From the NCBI RefSeq assembly GCF_900100075.1, contig NZ_FNEG01000001.1, forward strand, positions 248,001 through 312,000: a DNA stretch of 64,000 nt, written 5' to 3'. The position numbers and the translations under genes were made by a program. Within the stretch, counting starts at the first letter, position 1, and each line of letters starts with the position of its first letter. The stretch is from Chryseobacterium jejuense. Its GTDB lineage: Bacteria > Bacteroidota > Bacteroidia > Flavobacteriales > Weeksellaceae. This document shows, one piece after another, positions 23,612-32,946 of the stretch. The notes beneath the pieces were generated by a model. That model was not told the DNA's origin. It made no database searches and saw only the letters and a program-made list of their open reading frames with translations.

Positions 23612-25894
23612 TTACGGATTTGATATAATTAATGTTGAAGGAATATCAGAGAGCCAAAGACTCTTTGTATCAATCAAGTTTTTCCAGCTTTTGCTGCTGA
23701 TAAGCATTAGATCCTGAGAATTCAGGAATTCTTTTTCAATTTTTTTCTCATTATACAAAGTGATGTGATTAGGAGCAACTTGTTCAATACTTCGGATCAG
23801 CTCTTTCACCTCGATATTATTACGGATTTGCCCCGCAGCATCAAGAATGATGATCTGAGAGTTATTATTGTTGATCAGTCGTTTTGCATATTCAAGAAGA
23901 TAAAAATCACTCAGATTGAAGATCGGAACAAATACCTTATCAGCTGCATTGAAATCTTTTTCTACCAGCACACCTACAGGAATATTGGTTTTATCCAGGA
24001 TCTGTAGCGTAAAGTCGTCAAAAGGAGAGTTGTTGAAGATATTTCCTTTGCCTTTTACCGTGTTCAAAAGTTTTTCAGGATTAATAATTTTAGTAGTAAA
24101 ACCTAAAAGTCTTCCTAGTAAACTTCCTTCGTACATAGACTTTCCAAGCATAATAAGCAGAAGGTCATAATGGCCTTTGTTGGTAATACTGGTAAGATCA
24201 TTTTCTATGTCGGTAGAGGCCTTAAAAAGGGTAGTGACTTCCAGATTCAGTTCATGTGATTTTTCAATGACATTCTGAAACTGAGATTCTTCATATTCAT
24301 CCATATCATAAGCATGCAGCTCGTCAACAGGAGCAATATTCATAGCGGTGATGCTTTTATTGCCATTCATTTTATGGGTAAAATCATGAGCCAGTTTTAA
24401 TAAGGTGCTTCCGGATTCAGGTTTGTCAAAGGATAACAGGACTCTGTATTTTGAATCGTTAGCAGCATCCACAGGCTCATTTTCATCTTTTTTAGATTTA
24501 AAAATAAAATTGATGAAGTCTAAAGCAGGGCCTGTCATAAAAGTGGTAAACAGAGCCATAATAACAAGCATTGCAAAGATTTCAGGACCTAATACACCAA
24601 GATCATATCCAATGTTCAGAACGATAAGCTCCATTAAACCTCTGGTATTCATCAGAGCGCCTATGGTTAAGCTTTCTTTCCAGTTTATCCCAACAAATTT
24701 GGCCGTGAGGGCGCTTCCTGCAAATTTTCCAATAACTGCCGTTAGAATAATAAATCCGGCGGTCATCCAAAGGTGGCTGTCATTCAGTAAGCCGATTTGG
24801 GTACGAAGTCCCGTAAAAACAAAGAACAATGGAAGAAGGAGTACCAATGCCACATCCTCAACTTTATCAATGAATAATGTACGGAACTTGGTGTTTTCCG
24901 GCATAATCGCTCCAGCCATAAAGGCTCCGAATAAAGCGTGAATTCCGATTACTTCAGTTACATAGGATGATAAGATCAAAGTCAGAAAGAAAATAGCGAC
25001 CATCGGTTTGCTGATGGTATTTTTTCCAGCCTGAAGATCTCCGATTCTTTTAAGGAATGGTCTTACGATTTTAATCATCAGAAGAACATAGGCAATAGCC
25101 ATAATAATAACATAAATGGAGCTTGTAAAAGAACCTGCTTTTACAATTGCAATTACAGCAGCAAGAATACACCATGCTGTAATATCATCTGCTGCTGCAC
25201 AGGTAATAACGATGGTTCCAAGCTTAGTTTTTTGTAAGTTTCTTTCCTGAACAATCCTTGCCAATACCGGAAAAGCAGTAATACTCATAGAAATGGCAAT
25301 AAATAAAGCAAAAGAGGTAAACTGTATGCCTCCAGGTGCAAATTCCTGATAGATAAAATAAGATAACCCAATTCCGAGTGCAAAAGGAATAATGATACTG
25401 GCATGGCTAATGACTACAGCATCATGAGCTTTCTTTCTTAAAACGCTCAGATCCAGTTCCATTCCCACAATATACATGAACAGAATTAATCCGATCTGGC
25501 TCAAAAACTGTAAGTTTCCTAATGATTCTTTTGGAAAAAGAAATGCTGAAAATTCAGGAAAATACATTCCCAAAAGCGATGGCCCCAAAACAATCCCTGC
25601 AATCATTTCTCCAATTACAGAAGGCTGTTTAATCTTCATGCAGACCCATCCGAAAAGCCTTGCCGTAAGGATAATCGTAACAATTTGTGCTAATAGTAGT
25701 GCTAATGGATGATGAAGATTTGTTTTAAATGATTCCTGAAAGTTATCCCAGGTAGATCCGGTGCTTGTTTTAGTGACAATATTCTCCTTAATTTCTAATG
25801 TTTGTCCTTCAATAATGAAGAAGTACATCAGACAGGAAAAGACTGCTATGGTAGTGATGTAGAAAATTAAATTTCTGTATTTCCCCAAATTCAT
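23612..25894 (-). CDS. cation:proton antiporter, CPA2 (KefB-type) with C-terminal soluble domain
   Basis: About 760 residues from the ATG at 25894. One N-terminal helix is followed by the Na+/H+ exchanger domain (~65-460) with about 12 helices and family motifs 'QPSVIGEMIAGIVLGPSLLG', 'AADDITAWCILA' (the Asp-Asp pair of the ion site) and 'NTRGLMELIVLNIG'. The C-terminal ~270 residues are cytosolic and look like two universal-stress-type subdomains rather than the usual TrkA-N domain. It should exchange K+ or Na+ for protons at the inner membrane. It is monocistronic as far as can be seen. Confidence 0.9.
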   Translation of the reverse strand: MNLGKYRNLIFYITTIAVFSCLMYFFIIEGQTLEIKENIVTKTSTGSTWDNFQESFKTNLHHPLALLLAQIVTIILTARLFGWVCMKIKQPSVIGEMIAGIVLGPSLLGMYFPEFSAFLFPKESLGNLQFLSQIGLILFMYIVGMELDLSVLRKKAHDAVVISHASIIIPFALGIGLSYFIYQEFAPGGIQFTSFALFIAISMSITAFPVLARIVQERNLQKTKLGTIVITCAAADDITAWCILAAVIAIVKAGSFTSSIYVIIMAIAYVLLMIKIVRPFLKRIGDLQAGKNTISKPMVAIFFLTLILSSYVTEVIGIHALFGAFMAGAIMPENTKFRTLFIDKVEDVALVLLLPLFFVFTGLRTQIGLLNDSHLWMTAGFIILTAVIGKFAGSALTAKFVGINWKESLTIGALMNTRGLMELIVLNIGYDLGVLGPEIFAMLVIMALFTTFMTGPALDFINFIFKSKKDENEPVDAANDSKYRVLLSFDKPESGSTLLKLAHDFTHKMNGNKSITAMNIAPVDELHAYDMDEYEESQFQNVIEKSHELNLEVTTLFKASTDIENDLTSITNKGHYDLLLIMLGKSMYEGSLLGRLLGFTTKIINPEKLLNTVKGKGNIFNNSPFDDFTLQILDKTNIPVGVLVEKDFNAADKVFVPIFNLSDFYLLEYAKRLINNNNSQIIILDAAGQIRNNIEVKELIRSIEQVAPNHITLYNEKKIEKEFLNSQDLMLISSKSWKNLIDTKSLWLSDIPSTLIISNP

Positions 25895-25915
25895 GATTCC
25901 TTTATTTTGATGCAA

Positions 25916-26241
25916 AGTTGATAAGAATAAACTGAGATTAAAATAGTTTGTTTTTAAAATGTAATGAATACGGTAAAAAATGTAATAAAAATCTTAGTGT
26001 TGAAATAAAGCTTTTAAATGTTCTTTTGTCTTGAAACAAAAGAACGAAAAATTCAAGACTTGGAAACTTTCGCTAAAAATGAAGGCTGTTCTCTAAAAAC
26101 TCTAAACTCGTGCGGTAGCCATCTATTTTTATTATCAATATTTGTCCCGCACTCAAACAATAGAGTTTTTTTAACGCTCCAGTTTCCTAGGTCGCTTAAA
26201 AAGCCATCAGATTAACTTTGTTTGTGGAGTAGATTTAGAAG
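25916..26241. repeat. gene-free gap with degenerate dispersed repeat
   Basis: This 326-base gap holds a perfect 10-bp hairpin GTTCTTTTGT / ACAAAAGAAC (26020-26045) and a long-arm inverted repeat: AAAAACTCTA..ACTC.TGCGG at 26095-26115 against CCCGCACTC..TAGAGTTTTT at 26146-26172. The arrangement, including 'AAAATTCAAGACTTGG', resembles a common intergenic repeat of Chryseobacterium genomes from memory. A 65-codon frame across it is repeat-derived and not a gene. Confidence 0.6.
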
Positions 26242-26952
26242 CTATTTTGTAAACAACTCCATCAATAAGCTTTTGTAGGCATCACCAATTTGAAGCTTAA
26301 GAAAGTGTTCATCCTCTGCAGGAATAGTAGTAATAATTTCGTTGGTGCCCAATACTTTGATGGAAGATAATGCAATGATCTCTTTTTTATTAACCTGTGC
26401 AAAATCTTTGGTAGGAAGCATTTCTAAGAGGTTTTTAAAGTTAAGATTCTTTAAAACGATGGTAGTCCCATCATTCAGAATAATATCCTTATCGCGGCTA
26501 TCAATTTCTGAGGTTTTGATGTAAGCAATTTGCTCCGTTAAAATAACCGTTTTACCAATATTGCTATTCCATTCAATAAAGGTTTTCTTCTGAATGGTGC
26601 TGATCTGTTCTTTAGCCTTTTCAAAAGCTTGAATAAGACGCTCTTTTTTGATAGGTTTTCTTACATAATCAACCACGTTGAGATCAAAAGCCTCTGCTGC
26701 GTATTCTTTGTAAGCGGTGGTGAAGATAATTTTTTTAGAACCGGAGATAATTTCTGCGACCTGAAGTCCTGTCATTCCAGGCATTTCAATATCTAAAATA
26801 CATAGGTTGCAGTCTAGGGAATCAATTTCGTTCAGGAAGATTTTAGGATCGTTAAATGCTTTTACTACTTCTACGTCCTCAATCTGTTCGCATAGAAGCT
26901 TTAAATAGCTGATGGCTAATAATTCATCATCCAGAATAACGCATTTTATCAT
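26242..26952 (-). CDS. LytTR-family response regulator
   Basis: A 236-residue LytR/AlgR-type regulator. The receiver domain (~1-120) has D8-D9, phospho-acceptor D54 in 'CILDIEMPGMTG' and K in 'VVDYVRKPIKKERL'. The LytTR DNA-binding domain covers ~135-235. It overlaps the sensor kinase gene by 26 bases, showing translational coupling. Its targets are unknown; many such pairs in Bacteroidota control neighbouring transport or envelope genes. Confidence 0.9.
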   Translation of the reverse strand: MIKCVILDDELLAISYLKLLCEQIEDVEVVKAFNDPKIFLNEIDSLDCNLCILDIEMPGMTGLQVAEIISGSKKIIFTTAYKEYAAEAFDLNVVDYVRKPIKKERLIQAFEKAKEQISTIQKKTFIEWNSNIGKTVILTEQIAYIKTSEIDSRDKDIILNDGTTIVLKNLNFKNLLEMLPTKDFAQVNKKEIIALSSIKVLGTNEIITTIPAEDEHFLKLQIGDAYKSLLMELFTK

Positions 26953-27700
26953 AGAATTCTCCTAAATTGATTTTTAATTCTGCCGTGAAGATACCGTTTT
27001 TTGAACTTTTTTCCAGATGATAATGGGTATTGTAGATCATTTTTAATCTCTGATCCAGAGACTGGCTTCCAAAACCGCTTTTTTCCTTTTCCAGACTATT
27101 CTTTAAGGACGCTTTATTGCTTACTTTCATGGTGAATACTCTGTTTTCCAATTCCATAAAAATGGAGATAAAGGAATCCTGGGCCAGAAAATCTGTGTGT
27201 TTGAAAGCATTTTCAATAAGATCAACGGAAATCAGAGGGGCGAAAACTTTTTCCTCATATACAGAATCTGTTTTATTGATCTTAAATTTAATTCTGAAAT
27301 CGAAGAGAGGATTCACTTTAATTTTATTGATTTCAATAAGGCTTAAGGCGAAGTTCAATTCCTCTTTGGGGCTTACATATTTATTGTTGCTTTCGTATAG
27401 AATATAATCCAGAACATTGGCCAGTTTATCCAGAGACATATAGGTCTGGTAAGCATGAGACTGAACAGAATTAAGGATGTTTTTAAACAGATGCGGATTC
27501 AGTTTGGTTCCAATGTGTTCCAAACGAACTTCATTCAGCCTCTGTTCAATGATTTTATTAGATTCTGACAGCTTTGTATTTCTCTGGGTCAGTTTTTGAT
27601 TTTTACTGAAGAGATAGATACCTGCAGCCAGAAAAAGGAAAATGGCAAAAACTCCGATGAATATCAGATAATCATGAATCATGTAGTAATTGCCTTCCAT
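26927..27700 (-). CDS. LytS-type sensor histidine kinase
   Basis: A 257-residue membrane-anchored kinase with one N-terminal helix (~10-31), a short coiled coil (~35-62) and the His_kinase domain with H70 in 'TKLNPHLFKNIL'. N164 in 'LIENAFKHTD' is the N-box of the ATPase part, and 'GFGSQSLDQRL' near residue 225 is the G-box region. No separate sensor domain is present, so the signal must come from the membrane or a partner. It forms a two-component system with the overlapping LytTR regulator. Confidence 0.9.
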   Translation of the reverse strand: MEGNYYMIHDYLIFIGVFAIFLFLAAGIYLFSKNQKLTQRNTKLSESNKIIEQRLNEVRLEHIGTKLNPHLFKNILNSVQSHAYQTYMSLDKLANVLDYILYESNNKYVSPKEELNFALSLIEINKIKVNPLFDFRIKFKINKTDSVYEEKVFAPLISVDLIENAFKHTDFLAQDSFISIFMELENRVFTMKVSNKASLKNSLEKEKSGFGSQSLDQRLKMIYNTHYHLEKSSKNGIFTAELKINLGEFYDKMRYSG

Positions 27701-27717
27701 AAAGTAAATTATTGAAA

Positions 27718-28089
27718 CTACTTAAGCTTCTTAAGAGTATTTACCATTAGAGTTTCTTCACACTTTTCAAAAGTGATCTCGTAAGACGGATTTTTTTCAG
27801 GATAGGTGATAAGATATTCCGGGCATGGTTTCTTTTGAGCATGGCTTTTGTCAAAATCTACTTTTCCGTTGGTAATGATGCTGTCTTTTACAAACTTTTC
27901 ATCAATCTTGTAAGTGCTCATCGCTGTTTTAACCTCTTCAGAATACTTGAATTCTTTAGAAAGAGATTCGGCGATTACACGGCTGTTAGGTAAATAACCG
28001 CTGCAGCTTGCGCCTTTTTTGTTTAATATAAAAAATACGAGAAGTAGCCCCGGAACGAAGCCTATTGCATAAAATTTAAGTTTTTTCAT
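27718..28089 (-). CDS. DUF4258-like small protein
   Basis: A 123-residue protein with an N-terminal hydrophobic anchor (~8-22) and 'CSGYLPNSRVIAESL' right after it, which looks like the 'C.Y.PN.RV' motif of DUF4258-like proteins known next to ald and tsaE in flavobacteria (recognition from memory). Two further Cys ('KPCPEYL', 'EKCEETL') lie in the C-terminal half. Function unknown. It starts exactly at the stop of ald, so it is in the same transcript. Confidence 0.6.
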   Translation of the reverse strand: MKKLKFYAIGFVPGLLLVFFILNKKGASCSGYLPNSRVIAESLSKEFKYSEEVKTAMSTYKIDEKFVKDSIITNGKVDFDKSHAQKKPCPEYLITYPEKNPSYEITFEKCEETLMVNTLKKLK

Positions 28090-29280
28090 TTAGAAAATTA
28101 AAAGATTGATATCGTGGTACGTAAGTCCGAAACGGTCACAGATGATCTTTTTGGTATGTCTTCCCTTGTACATATATAAGCTCTGCTTCATTTCATTTTT
28201 GCGGATCAGCATGTTTTCAAAGCCGCCCTCTTCATCATAATTTAGAATATAAGAAAGGAAGAAATTAGAGATAGCCTTTGTAGTGGTTCTCGGCATTCTT
28301 GATGTAAGATTCGGAAGTCCGCAGTGAATCACCCCATGTTTAATGATATAAGGATCATCCATAGTAGTAAGTTCAGACGTTTCAATAACCTTACCGTTGT
28401 CTATCGTAATATCGATGATAACACTGCCTTTTTTCATTTTCATGACCATATCTTCAGTCACAATGGGTGTCATATTTAATCTTGGAAGTGCTCCGATCAC
28501 TACATCAGCACGTCTTAAACTTTTGCTGAGTTCTTTAGGATCGATAATTGAAGTCGGTACACGGCTGTCTACCATTGTGTGAAGTCTTCTTAACTTGGAT
28601 AATGAGTTATCGAAAACCTTTACACTTGCTCCTAAGCCAATAGCTGCCTTTGTAGCAAATTCACCTACAATTCCTGCCCCTAGGATAACTACTTCAGTAG
28701 GTCTTACTCCAGTAATTCCCCCAAGCATTAAACCATTGGACAGCGCTAATAATTCTGAAGCATATAAAATAGAAACGGTTCCTGCAATTTCACCGATTAG
28801 TCTTACCAATGCAAGTTGTTTGTATTCATCTACGATAAATTCAAAGGCAATGGCATTTATTTTTTTCTCTGCAAGCTTAAGGAAATACTCCTTGTCTCTT
28901 AGGTTGATCTGAAGGGCTGAAACCATATAGGTATTCGGTTTCATAAAATCAATTTCATCCAGAGTAGGAGGGTTGATTTTCAGAATCAAATCTTGTCCGA
29001 AGGCTTCCTTCGGATCATTGGTGATTTTTGCCCCAGATTCGGAATACTGTAAATCTGTAAAAAATGAACCTTCTCCGGCTCCTGATTCTATGATAATCTC
29101 ATGGCCGTGCTCTACCAATACCTGTACAGCGTCCGGAGTAATGCAGGTTCTCCTTTCATTAAGACAGGTTTCCTTAGGAATTCCAATGCTGAACTGTTTT
29201 CCTTTCTTTATAACCTCCAATTTTTCCTCTTTCGGCATCAATTCTTCTTCTGTGAAAGGAGTAAAAATATTTGTACTCAT
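28090..29280 (-). CDS. ald: alanine dehydrogenase
   Basis: A 396-residue NAD+-dependent alanine dehydrogenase / transhydrogenase-fold protein that interconverts alanine and pyruvate plus ammonia. It has 'IGIPKETCLNERRTCITPDA' at residue ~33, the family's opening, 'GAGIVGEFATKAAIGLGASV' for NAD binding near residue 200, and 'MKKGSVIIDITIDNG' near 285. The N-terminal ~30 residues and the C-terminal ~50 are extensions compared with Bacillus Ald (~370 aa). It lies between tsaE upstream and the DUF4258-like gene downstream, an order I associate with Flavobacteriia. Confidence 0.9.
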   Translation of the reverse strand: MSTNIFTPFTEEELMPKEEKLEVIKKGKQFSIGIPKETCLNERRTCITPDAVQVLVEHGHEIIIESGAGEGSFFTDLQYSESGAKITNDPKEAFGQDLILKINPPTLDEIDFMKPNTYMVSALQINLRDKEYFLKLAEKKINAIAFEFIVDEYKQLALVRLIGEIAGTVSILYASELLALSNGLMLGGITGVRPTEVVILGAGIVGEFATKAAIGLGASVKVFDNSLSKLRRLHTMVDSRVPTSIIDPKELSKSLRRADVVIGALPRLNMTPIVTEDMVMKMKKGSVIIDITIDNGKVIETSELTTMDDPYIIKHGVIHCGLPNLTSRMPRTTTKAISNFFLSYILNYDEEGGFENMLIRKNEMKQSLYMYKGRHTKKIICDRFGLTYHDINLLIF

Positions 29281-29347
29281 CCTTAAATTAAATTATGTCT
29301 TACAGATTGTTTTTTATACTCAATTAATAAGCAAAGATACATAATAT

Positions 29348-29749
29348 TTACTCGAATGAAACTTCTCTGTTTTCACCTGTATTCACAATACTCATTGTGT
29401 GATAGTTGAGCCCGTAGAGCTCTTCTTCATATACTTCCGGCCACTCAATGATGCATAGAAAAGAGTTGTCAAGGTATTCTTCAATCCCAATATCATATAC
29501 TTCTTCAATGTTTTTTAAGCGGTAAAGATCAAAATGGAATACTTTTCCTTTTGAAGTCGTGTATTCATTGACAATGGAATAGGTAGGAGAGTTTACTTCA
29601 TCTTCACTTCCCAGGTTTTTAAGCAAAAATTGAGTGAAAGTAGTTTTTCCTGCACCCAGATTTCCCTTTAATAAAAGGATATTATATTTTAGTTTAGGAA
29701 TGACTTCATCCACAATTTGCTGCCATTCCTGTAAAGATTGTATTTTCAT
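29348..29749 (-). CDS. tsaE: tRNA threonylcarbamoyladenosine biosynthesis ATPase TsaE
   Basis: A 133-residue ATPase needed for the universal t6A modification of ANN-decoding tRNAs, working with TsaB and TsaD. The P-loop is G-N-L-G-A-G-K-T-T at residues 29-37; 'SPTYSIVNEY' near 54 and 'FHFDLYRLKNIEEV' near 72 are the family's other marks, with the late Trp in 'CIIEWPE'. Length matches the family. Its gene precedes ald with a 67-base gap. Confidence 0.95.
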   Translation of the reverse strand: MKIQSLQEWQQIVDEVIPKLKYNILLLKGNLGAGKTTFTQFLLKNLGSEDEVNSPTYSIVNEYTTSKGKVFHFDLYRLKNIEEVYDIGIEEYLDNSFLCIIEWPEVYEEELYGLNYHTMSIVNTGENREVSFE

Positions 29750-29907
29750 TTGCCAAATTTAAATCTAAATTATGTTTTTTATAATAATTTAGATTGATAA
29801 TAATAAAGTATAAGTGGGGGTTTCGCGTTGTTTTGTTTACTTTGTGTGGTTTTTTTTGTGTTTTTGATGATAGATTCTTATATTTGATTGAATACTAAAC
29901 ATTTATT

Positions 29908-30648
29908 ATGAAAAACATTTACTTAGCTTTATTTATTTCTTTTTTTGGAATAACAGGTGCACAAGTGGGGACAACCTGTGCCAACCCTATTGTAATTAAC
30001 ACCTTGCCATATACGACAACGGATGATACAGCCAATTATGCAGATAACTATGATCCTGATCCTGATAACAGTCCTGCATGTAGTGGTTCAGCGGATGGTT
30101 TCGGGAATGATTACCACGGAGGGAATGATGTGATTTATTCTTACACGGCAACATTTACGGGAACTATAAAAATAGAAATTCCGAGTGGAACGGGCTGGAC
30201 TGGCTTATTCGTTTATAATGATTGTGCTGATATTGGTGTAAATTATGCGGCATGTGAAGGAAGTGTTTCAGATGGTGACGATTTAACGGTCAATAATTTT
30301 GCAATAACTACAGGTCACACTTATTATATCTTGATTTCTTCATGGCCTGATCCGCAGACGGTTCCTTATACACTCAATGTAACATCTCTGTCTCTTTCTG
30401 TAAATGATGTTGAGCTGAAGAAGAAACAAACAGGGGTTTATCCAAATCCTGCAGGTAAAGATTTATATTTTAAATCAGAAAAAGAGATCATTTCTGCGAC
30501 AGTCTATACAATGGAAGGAAAGAAAGTAGAAATCTCAAAAGTAAGTAATAATTCTATTTCTATAGATCATCTTAGTATAGGAAGCTATATAGTAGAGTTT
30601 ACAGATAAATCTGGAAGCATTTCTACAAAAATATTTATTAAGAAGTAA
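29908..30648 (+). CDS. T9SS-secreted protein with C-terminal sorting domain
   Basis: A 246-residue secreted protein with a signal peptide (residues 1-19, before Q20). The middle domain (~22-160) starts 'VGTTCANPIVINTLPYTTTD', a pattern seen in flavobacterial surface proteins with pre-peptidase-type beta-sandwich domains, with paired Cys. The C-terminus (~170-246) is a type A T9SS sorting domain: 'VYPNPAGKDLYF', 'SIGSYIVEF' and the closing 'KIFIKK'. It should be carried across the outer membrane by PorSS and anchored or released. No substrate is evident. Confidence 0.85.
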   Translation: MKNIYLALFISFFGITGAQVGTTCANPIVINTLPYTTTDDTANYADNYDPDPDNSPACSGSADGFGNDYHGGNDVIYSYTATFTGTIKIEIPSGTGWTGLFVYNDCADIGVNYAACEGSVSDGDDLTVNNFAITTGHTYYILISSWPDPQTVPYTLNVTSLSLSVNDVELKKKQTGVYPNPAGKDLYFKSEKEIISATVYTMEGKKVEISKVSNNSISIDHLSIGSYIVEFTDKSGSISTKIFIKK

Positions 30649-30671
30649 AACTAATTTTTATTTTTAATCTT

Positions 30672-30700
30672 TAAAAATCTCCACTAAGGAGATTTTTTTA
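30672..30700 (+). terminator. intrinsic terminator after T9SS gene
   Basis: AAAAATCTCC-ACTAA-GGAGATTTTT stem-loop followed by a T-run. Confidence 0.85.
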
Positions 30701-30846
30701 TGAATAATATTATTGAAAATAAATTACAAACCATTACTTAATTGCTGTGTTTATTCATCTTATTTCGCATTTTTTGACTCTGTTTATTCTAAATTATCTC
30801 ACTTAAAATATTCCTACATCTATATAAAAATACTTAATTTTACAGC

Positions 30847-32835
30847 ATGATTTCTAAGCAGACAATAGACAAAATTTTCTCAACGATACGGGTAGAAGAG
30901 ATAGTAGGAGAGTACGTTCAGTTGAAAAGAGCAGGGTCTAACTTTAAAGGACTCAGTCCTTTTCATGAAGAAAAATCTCCTAGTTTTGTGGTGTCACCAA
31001 GTAAGCAGATCTGGAAAGATTTCTCTACCGGAAAAGGAGGAACAGCGATCTCTTTTCTGATGGAAATTGAAAACTTTACTTATCCTGAGGCACTTCGTCA
31101 TGCCGCTAAGAAATACGGAATTGAAATTGAAGAAGATCTGCGTGAAATTTCTGAGGAAGCCAAACATGCCCAAACAGAAAAAGATCTATTATATAAAATT
31201 CATGAAGTTGCCAATACTTATTTTCAGGAAATCCTTTGGGATAACAAAGAGGGACGAAGTATAGGATTGTCCTATTTTAAAGAAAGAGAGCTTAAAGATG
31301 ATATTATTAACAAGTTCCAGCTTGGATATTCTCCTGAGCAAAAGAATGCATTTACAGCATATGCTCTAGAAAAAGGCTATACTAAAGAGATTCTTGAAAA
31401 ATCCGGACTTTCTATTTTCCCGGAAAATACTCCGGCAGGAGTTGACAGATTCCGTGAAAGGGTAATTTTTCCAATTCATAGTTTCTCGGGTAGAGTGCTC
31501 GGTTTTGGAGCAAGGATTCTTAAAAGTAATGTCAAAACAGCGAAGTATCTTAACTCGCCGGAAACGGAGATCTACCATAAATCCAATGTTCTTTATGGAT
31601 TAAACCAAAGTAAGCAGGCTATTTCAAGAAAAAACGGCTGTCTTTTGGTAGAAGGATATATGGATGTGATTTCTCTTCACATGTCCGGAATTGAAAACGT
31701 GGTAGCAAGTTCAGGAACTTCTCTTACCACAGAGCAAATCAAACTGATTAAGAGACTTACGGAAAACGTAACGATTCTTTTCGATGGTGATAATGCTGGT
31801 ATTAAAGCCAGTTTCCGAAGTATTGATATGCTGCTGACGGAAGGAATGAATATTCGTGTTTTGCTTTTCCCGGATGGCGATGACCCGGATTCCTTTGCCA
31901 GAAAACATCCGCAGGAATATGTAGAAAAGTACATCGAAAATGAAGCGATGGACTTCATAGACTTTAAAGCGGAAATTCTGTTGAGAGATGTAGGAAATGA
32001 TCCCATCAAAAAAGCAGAGGCCATTCGTGATATTGTAAAGTCGGTTTCCTTTGTACAGAATGCGTTGAAAAGGGAAGTGTATCTGAAGGAAGTTTCCAAT
32101 AAATTCGGACTTTCTGAGCAGAGTCTTTTCAATGAGCTGGATGTTCAGAAACAGATTACTCAGAATCAGACTCATCATGTTCAGCAACAGCAGCAAAAAG
32201 AAAAAGCGGCTCCAAAGTTAGAGATTGTACCTCCGGATAAAGAAAAAGAAGATCCTTTCCTGTTTGAAGTATTGTTTATGGAGAACAAGCTTATTGAACA
32301 CATGTTAGCGTTTGGAGATATTGTCCTGAAAAGGAAGAATGAAAATAATGAAGAATATCAGATCACAGTTATTGAGGAAATTCTTCATCATTTTGAAGAA
32401 GAACAGTATACCTTTTTAGTCAAAGGAAATGAAATCATTATCCATCAGGTAAAAGACGGGATTCAAAAAGATGAATTGAGAAGTGGAAACTTTTTTGTAT
32501 CTTTTATGGACGAAGAAATTACTACAAAGGTTGTGGATGCACTGATTCCTTTGGATGATCTTGAAAACTGGGCTTCCAGAAATATTTATCCGCCTAATTA
32601 CGGTGATAAAGTTGCCGATCAGATTACAGGTGATGTTTTGCTGCATAAATACAGATATATTGATTATCTGATTACGGAAACCGCTAAGGAACTTGATGAA
32701 TACAGCAGCACAGATGAAGTAAAATACTATGAGCTGATAAAGAAAATTACTTTGTTAAAACAGGCTTCTATCAGACTAAGTAATATCATTGAATATTCCC
32801 CGATTAAAGGAATTTATATTGATAGAAAGAGATAG
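30847..32835 (+). CDS. dnaG: DNA primase
   Basis: A 662-residue bacterial primase that makes the RNA primers for replication. The N-terminal zinc-finger region (~30-65) keeps the CHC2 spacing but holds S37, H40, D58 and T61 where Cys, His, Cys, Cys are usual, so three of four zinc ligands are missing. The catalytic core follows (~120-380) with 'FRERVIFPIHSFSGRVLGFG' and the TOPRIM motif 'LLVEGYMDVISLHMSG', 'LFDGDNAGIKASFRSIDML' and 'PDGDDPDSF'. The C-terminal ~220 residues hold the DnaB-binding domain. It is longer than E. coli DnaG (581 aa). Confidence 0.95.
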   Translation: MISKQTIDKIFSTIRVEEIVGEYVQLKRAGSNFKGLSPFHEEKSPSFVVSPSKQIWKDFSTGKGGTAISFLMEIENFTYPEALRHAAKKYGIEIEEDLREISEEAKHAQTEKDLLYKIHEVANTYFQEILWDNKEGRSIGLSYFKERELKDDIINKFQLGYSPEQKNAFTAYALEKGYTKEILEKSGLSIFPENTPAGVDRFRERVIFPIHSFSGRVLGFGARILKSNVKTAKYLNSPETEIYHKSNVLYGLNQSKQAISRKNGCLLVEGYMDVISLHMSGIENVVASSGTSLTTEQIKLIKRLTENVTILFDGDNAGIKASFRSIDMLLTEGMNIRVLLFPDGDDPDSFARKHPQEYVEKYIENEAMDFIDFKAEILLRDVGNDPIKKAEAIRDIVKSVSFVQNALKREVYLKEVSNKFGLSEQSLFNELDVQKQITQNQTHHVQQQQQKEKAAPKLEIVPPDKEKEDPFLFEVLFMENKLIEHMLAFGDIVLKRKNENNEEYQITVIEEILHHFEEEQYTFLVKGNEIIIHQVKDGIQKDELRSGNFFVSFMDEEITTKVVDALIPLDDLENWASRNIYPPNYGDKVADQITGDVLLHKYRYIDYLITETAKELDEYSSTDEVKYYELIKKITLLKQASIRLSNIIEYSPIKGIYIDRKR

Positions 32836-32946
32836 TTTAAAGACAAAAAGATTCCGGATTCTGTGACAAAAAGTCCTATAAAATTTTAGGAATAAATATT
32901 GTAATTTAAACGTTGAAAATATTGTAAAATAATACATAATATAAAT

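Noticed and set aside
24405..24941. 178-codon frame on the plus strand inside the antiporter gene
   Set aside because: Antisense to a well-conserved membrane protein gene; the translated product has no plausible domain.
26018..26215. 65-codon plus-strand frame in the antiporter/LytTR gap
   Set aside because: It runs across a hairpin and a degenerate dispersed repeat; the product is repeat-derived.
31677..32196. Two frames of 151 and 161 codons on the minus strand within dnaG
   Set aside because: Antisense shadows of dnaG, overlapping each other in different frames, with no domain signal.
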